In this document: positions 60,806-64,000 of the stretch, one piece after another
How positions within the stretch are numbered: the first letter of the stretch is position 1
Layout of the letters: the number at the start of each line of letters is the position of its first letter
Position numbers and translations under genes: made by a program
Assembly (NCBI GenBank): GCA_945879625.1
Contig: CAMCVA010000006.1
Span: 65,152 to 129,151 of the forward strand
Source of the DNA: Flavobacterium psychrophilum
GTDB taxonomy: Bacteria; Bacteroidota; Bacteroidia; Flavobacteriales; Flavobacteriaceae
Direction: 5' to 3'
DNA: 64,000 nucleotides
Notes under the pieces: model-generated
Seen by the model: only the letters and a program-made list of their open reading frames with translations
Told to the model about the DNA's origin: nothing
Databases searched by the model: none

Positions 60806-61615
60806 TTACCAACTCCCGCCGCTGCCGCCTCCAGAGAAGCCGCCGCCGCCAAATCCACCACCAAATCCGCCGCCACCGCCACCGAATCCGCCACCCGATG
60901 AGCCGCCAAATCCGCCACTTCGACCTAAGCTGCTTAGTAGTATAATGTCCATCAAATCGAGACCACGGCCGTTGTTGCCGTTCTTGTCGTTGTTGTTTCC
61001 GGACTTGTTATTTTTGTTGCGCGACATCAAGAAAAGCGCAACTAAAACTAGAATGGCGATGGGGATAAAAGGCACTTCTTTTTTGGATTTCTTTTTGCGT
61101 TCGCCTTTGTATTTACCTTTAAACACATCGATTATGGCCGAGGTACCTTGGTCTAAACCTTGGTAGTAGCTGCCTTTTTTAAATTCGGGTAAGATGTAAC
61201 TTCTAGTAATTTCACCGCCAATTCCGGCTGTCAATCGGTCTTCTAAGCCGTAACCGGCTGAAATCCAAATTTTTCGTTCGGCTTTGGCCAATAGAATTAT
61301 TACTCCATTGTCATTTTTTTCGGTGCCACCAATGCCCCAAGCATGTCCCCATTTGGGTGTGAGAATCCCAATGTCTTCGCCTTTTAGGCTTTCAATCGTA
61401 ATCACTACAATTTGTGTGGTCGTGGAATCCGAATAACGAATGAGTTTTTCTTCGAGTTGCTGTTTTTCGGTTTCGTTCAATACCTTGGCATAATCATAGA
61501 CCGAAGTTTGAAACGCTGGTTTTTCGGGAATCGTAAACTGCGCACATAGCATGTTGCCCCATAACAAAAGGCTCAGTAGTACTAATCTATTCAAGGATTG
61601 TTTTCTAGTTTGCAT
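60806..61615 (-). CDS. TPM domain protein with C-terminal glycine-rich tail (YgcG family)
   Basis: The 269-residue protein has a signal sequence (about residues 1-25), a TPM domain (VYDYAKVLNETEKQQLEEKLIRYSDSTTTQIVVITIESLKGEDIGILTPKWGHAWGIGG, then NGVIILLAKAERKIWISAGYGLEDRLT), a transmembrane helix (PFIPIAILVLVALFLMS, about 190-207) and a Gly-rich tail (FGGSSGGGFGGGGGGFGGGFGGGG). The TPM fold is exposed outside the cytoplasm. Its role is poorly known. It begins with a 1-nt overlap with the next TPM gene upstream. Confidence 0.9.
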   Translation of the reverse strand: MQTRKQSLNRLVLLSLLLWGNMLCAQFTIPEKPAFQTSVYDYAKVLNETEKQQLEEKLIRYSDSTTTQIVVITIESLKGEDIGILTPKWGHAWGIGGTEKNDNGVIILLAKAERKIWISAGYGLEDRLTAGIGGEITRSYILPEFKKGSYYQGLDQGTSAIIDVFKGKYKGERKKKSKKEVPFIPIAILVLVALFLMSRNKNNKSGNNNDKNGNNGRGLDLMDIILLSSLGRSGGFGGSSGGGFGGGGGGFGGGFGGGGFSGGGSGGSW

Positions 61616-62052
61616 TATCCTTTGGAGATTTCGTTTGACAATTCGTTTTGGTCGTTTTCCAGAAGTGGAAAATAGGTTTTGAGTTGTTCGCCTACTTGGG
61701 CAATGCCCGAAACTAAGCCGGTTGCAAAATCACCCGATTTAAAATGCGAAGCCATCAGGTCTTTGGTCGTGTCCCAAAAATCGGCAGGAACCAACTCGTT
61801 GATGCCTTGGTCGCCACAAATCACAAAGTTTTTATCCAGATAGGCCACATAAATAAGCACGCCATTTTTTAGTTCGGTAGCATGCATATTGAGGGAATGA
61901 AAAACCTCCAAAGCCCGATCAAACGGTACTTTGGAGGTTGATTTTTCTAGATGTACGCGAATCTCTCCCGAGGTTTGTAATTCCGCCAAGCGAATGGCCT
62001 CCACAATTTCGGCTTCGGCTTCGGGCGTTAAGAAGGGAGTGGTTTGCGACAT
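61615..62052 (-). CDS. TPM domain protein (short, cytosolic form)
   Basis: With the start at ATG 62052 (MSQTTPFLTPEAEAEIVEAI) the protein has 145 residues and no signal peptide. It carries one TPM domain: RLAELQTSGEIRVHLEKS..KVPFDRALEVFHSLNMHATELKNGVLIYVAYLDKNFVICGDQGINELVPADFWD. An upstream in-frame ATG at 62145 would overlap the LemA gene by 83 nt and is rejected. The LemA-TPM-TPM order is a conserved block in Bacteroidota. Function unknown; envelope maintenance is suggested by the neighbours. Confidence 0.88.
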   Translation of the reverse strand: MSQTTPFLTPEAEAEIVEAIRLAELQTSGEIRVHLEKSTSKVPFDRALEVFHSLNMHATELKNGVLIYVAYLDKNFVICGDQGINELVPADFWDTTKDLMASHFKSGDFATGLVSGIAQVGEQLKTYFPLLENDQNELSNEISKG

Positions 62053-62062
62053 TTTTATAGAA

Positions 62063-62656
62063 TTAGAATTTAACTTCAACCGGTTTTTCAGCTCCTGCAA
62101 CCGCTTGGAAATAGGCTTTTTCTTTAAAGCCAAATGCGCCAGCAAAAAAAGAGTTCGGGAAGGTTTTGATGTGCGTATTGTAGGGCGCTACCGCTTCGTT
62201 AAAACGTGTTCTAGACGTAAGAATTTGGTTTTCGGTGCTGGCCAATTCGTCTTGTAATTTCAAGAAATTTTCGTTGGCTTTCAAGTCTGGGTATTTTTCA
62301 ACCGAAACCAATAAACGCGACAATGAACTACTTACGCCGCTTTGCGCCGAGTTGAAGGCAGCCAATTGTTCAGGAGAGATATTGGTTGGATCAACCGTAA
62401 TTGAAGTGGCTTTGGCACGTGCAGCGATTACTGCCGTAAGGGTGCTTTTCTCAAAATCGGCGGCACCTTTCACGGTATTCACCAAATTCCCAATTAGATC
62501 ATTTCGGCGTTGGTAGGCTGTTTGCACATCACCCCAAGATTTGTTGATTTCTTGTTCGTACACCACGGCGGTGTTGTTGATGCCTTTTACCCAGCTGTAT
62601 AAGCCAAATACTACTACTACGATAACAATCCAAGGAATAAATTTTTTGTAATCCAT
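62063..62656 (-). CDS. LemA family protein
   Basis: The 197-residue protein has one N-terminal transmembrane helix (residues 7-27, IPWIVIVVVVFGLYSWVKGI) and then the LemA core: INKSWGDVQTAYQRRNDLIGNLVNTVKGAADFEKSTLTAVIAARA, LSRLLVSVEKYPDLKANENFLKLQDELASTENQILTSRTRFNEAVAPYNTHIKTFPNSFFAGAFGFKEKAYFQA. The helical domain is predicted to face outside. It is followed by the two TPM genes and preceded by the MerR regulator, so the four genes are probably co-transcribed. Confidence 0.94.
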   Translation of the reverse strand: MDYKKFIPWIVIVVVVFGLYSWVKGINNTAVVYEQEINKSWGDVQTAYQRRNDLIGNLVNTVKGAADFEKSTLTAVIAARAKATSITVDPTNISPEQLAAFNSAQSGVSSSLSRLLVSVEKYPDLKANENFLKLQDELASTENQILTSRTRFNEAVAPYNTHIKTFPNSFFAGAFGFKEKAYFQAVAGAEKPVEVKF

Positions 62657-62674
62657 TTTGTTTAAAATTTAAAG

Positions 62675-63007
62675 TTATAATTCGTTTTTAAGTTGTTGCA
62701 ATTGCCCTTTGATGGCCTCCAATTTGCTAATAATTTCATAGCTATCCAGCGGTTTTTTCTTGGCTTCCTTCAGGTGCGTTTTTGCGCCCTCTAAGGTAAA
62801 GCCTCTTTCCTTAACTAAATGATAAATTAATTGTAAAATTTTGACGTCCTCTGGCGTATACAAGCGGTTGCCTTTGGCGTTGGTTTTGGGGCTAATGGTG
62901 TCAAATTCATTCGACCAAAAACGGATCAACGAAGTGTTTACCCCAAATGCTTTGGAAACTTCCCCGATGCTGTAATAGCGTTTGCCTGCTGCTAATTCGA
63001 TTTGCAT
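62675..63007 (-). CDS. MerR family transcriptional regulator
   Basis: The 110-residue protein has a winged helix at residues about 10-80 (KRYYSIGEVSKAFGVNTSLIRFWSNEFDTISPKTNAKGNRLYTPEDVKILQLIYHLVKERGFTLEGAKTHLKE) and a short coiled coil at the C-terminus for dimerisation. It has no metal-binding cysteines, so it is not a metal sensor of the classic type. It lies between the M23 peptidase and LemA genes and may regulate this envelope-related cluster. Confidence 0.9.
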   Translation of the reverse strand: MQIELAAGKRYYSIGEVSKAFGVNTSLIRFWSNEFDTISPKTNAKGNRLYTPEDVKILQLIYHLVKERGFTLEGAKTHLKEAKKKPLDSYEIISKLEAIKGQLQQLKNEL

Positions 63008-63025
63008 ATGCCTGTTTGTGTTAGG

Positions 63026-64000
63026 TTAATCTAAGGATTGGTTCTCTTGGTTGGCTAATTTAGAAATAACTACGTATTCTGCCGCCGAAATATTGCCATA
63101 ATAAAAATTAATCGGATTGACCACCTCGCCATTTTTGTGTACTTCGTAATGCAAATGCGGTCCTTCTGATCGTCCGGTGCTGCCCACATACCCAATGATA
63201 TCGCCGCGTTGCACCCGTTGGTTGGGTTTGCAGTTATACCGACTCAGGTGTCCGTATAGGGTTTCGTATCCAAACCCATGACGCAACACAATGTGGTTGC
63301 CGTATCCAGAAACTTTGTTGTCGGCTCGGGCTACAACGCCGTCGCCTGTCGCATAAATAGGCGTGCCCGTTTTGGCCGAGAAATCCATGCCTTCGTGAAA
63401 CTTGCGCACCTTGGTAAATGGATCACTGCGGTAGCCAAACCCAGAAGCTACTTGGCGTAGATTTTCATTCTTTACGGGTTGAATGGCCGGAATGGCTGTG
63501 AGTAATTTGTTTTTGTCTTTGGCCAATTTGGCAATCTCGTCCAGAGATTTAGATTGAATGGCTAGGGCTTTGGTGAGTTCGTCCACGCGTTTGCTGGTGC
63601 TCACCACCAGATCTGAATTGTTGTAGCCTTCGAGTTGCGCATAGCGATTCACTCCGCCAAATCCGGCGCGGCGTTGCTCAACAGGAATGGGTGAGGTGTT
63701 AAAATACACCCGATAAATAGTATTGTCGCGATCTTCAAGCGTAGCAATGGCTTCGTCCAATTGGTTGATGCGTTTGTTGAGCAGCGCATATTGCAACTCG
63801 TAATTGTCGAGTTCGCGCGTGAGCAAACGGTCTTTGGGCGTTTCTAAAAAAGGGGTGTTTAAGATCAAGAGAAAACAAAGGAATCCAAATAGGGCAGAAG
63901 CCAACAAAAACAAGGCCACATAGCCAAATTTGGTGACTATTTTGGTCTTGATTTTTCGGTAGGCTAGATTTTCAGAATCGTAGTAATATTTTACCTTCGC
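63026..64000 (-). CDS. M23 family metallopeptidase (start codon just outside the window)
   Basis: The frame continues upstream of GTG 63919 to base 64000 (AKVKYYYDSENLAYRKIKT...), the conserved N-terminus of the family, so only the ATG is missing and the full protein should have about 325 residues. It has a transmembrane helix (VALFLLASALFGFLCFLLIL), a coiled-coil region (LDNYELQYALLNKRINQLDEAI) and a C-terminal LytM/M23 domain with HEGMDFSAKTGTPIYATGDGVV, GNHIVLRHGFGYETLYGHLSRY and GRSEGPHLHYEVHKNG. The zinc ligands (H, D and HLH) are intact. It should cut peptidoglycan cross-links in the periplasm. It ends 18 bp before the MerR gene. Confidence 0.93.
   Translation of the reverse strand, partial: AKVKYYYDSENLAYRKIKTKIVTKFGYVALFLLASALFGFLCFLLILNTPFLETPKDRLLTRELDNYELQYALLNKRINQLDEAIATLEDRDNTIYRVYFNTSPIPVEQRRAGFGGVNRYAQLEGYNNSDLVVSTSKRVDELTKALAIQSKSLDEIAKLAKDKNKLLTAIPAIQPVKNENLRQVASGFGYRSDPFTKVRKFHEGMDFSAKTGTPIYATGDGVVARADNKVSGYGNHIVLRHGFGYETLYGHLSRYNCKPNQRVQRGDIIGYVGSTGRSEGPHLHYEVHKNGEVVNPINFYYGNISAAEYVVISKLANQENQSLD

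Noticed and set aside
60673..60945. Plus-strand 90-residue frame after der
   Set aside because: It runs into the antisense of the Gly-rich tail of the TPM gene and has no recognisable domain; the Arg-rich end is the reverse of glycine codons.

Overview
This 64-kb window is a piece of a Flavobacterium-like chromosome (Bacteroidota, family Flavobacteriaceae). The evidence is the complete gldKLMN gliding and type IX secretion (T9SS) locus, proteins carrying T9SS sorting domains, exosortase F with its partner, a short primary sigma factor (287 residues), no clear Shine-Dalgarno sites, and several copies of the Bacteroidota promoter (TTG, about 18-19 bp, TAnnTTTG). The DNA is AT-rich and strongly coding. 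I see no phage, transposase, CRISPR array or rRNA operon.

Layout. 1-5391 (minus): a giant T9SS type B surface protein whose last few codons lie outside the window. 5723-12285 (plus): an eight-gene photobiology operon holding three different photolyase/cryptochrome types (a divergent cryptochrome-like protein, an Fe-S (6-4)-type photolyase and a DASH cryptochrome), a flavin reductase, and small partners including an easily missed 45-residue DUF2256 zinc finger. 12848-19622: an unknown membrane protein, a membrane-anchored AraC regulator facing a collagen-like surface protein, a small secreted protein and a T9SS type A protein. 19772-22243 (minus): rpe, rpoD and a lipoprotein gene. 22571-26938 (minus): late carotenoid genes (crtD, cruF, crtZ, a methyltransferase, a crtA-like oxygenase). 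27120-29781 (minus): pnp and rpsO. 29996-35215: a GAF-domain methionine sulfoxide reductase relative, xrtF and its partner, a putative metal (copper?) uptake set (HYC_CC_PP protein, TonB receptor, HMA protein) and a DedA protein. 35271-41842 (minus): groEL, groES, secG, a TPR protein, lptE, a sigma-54 activator and miaB. 42054-50608 (plus): topA, a degenerate arginase-family gene and gldK-gldL-gldM-gldN. 50669-56850: an FAD oxidoreductase, DUF983, an ABC-F ATPase, a GNAT/FemAB-like protein, DUF1761 and an LRR protein. 56946-60333: a secreted DNase-like enzyme, initiator tRNA-fMet with a decayed partial copy beside it, era and der. 60806-64000 (minus): two TPM-domain proteins, LemA, a MerR regulator and an M23 peptidase missing only its start codon.

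How the genes fit together: gldKLMN build part of the machine that would export the two T9SS proteins seen here; the photolyase operon and the carotenoid cluster both suggest a light-exposed life; miaB to secG read as one operon of RNA modification, envelope biogenesis and secretion genes. The best candidates for less-described biology are the photolyase operon (with a cryptochrome whose usual electron-transfer tryptophan motif is replaced), an arginase-fold protein upstream of gldK with several metal ligands lost, a tRNA-fMet relic carrying a GC-rich palindrome, and a dispersed family of TCCCGA-N4-TCGGGA palindromes. All assignments come from reading the sequence; no database search was run.
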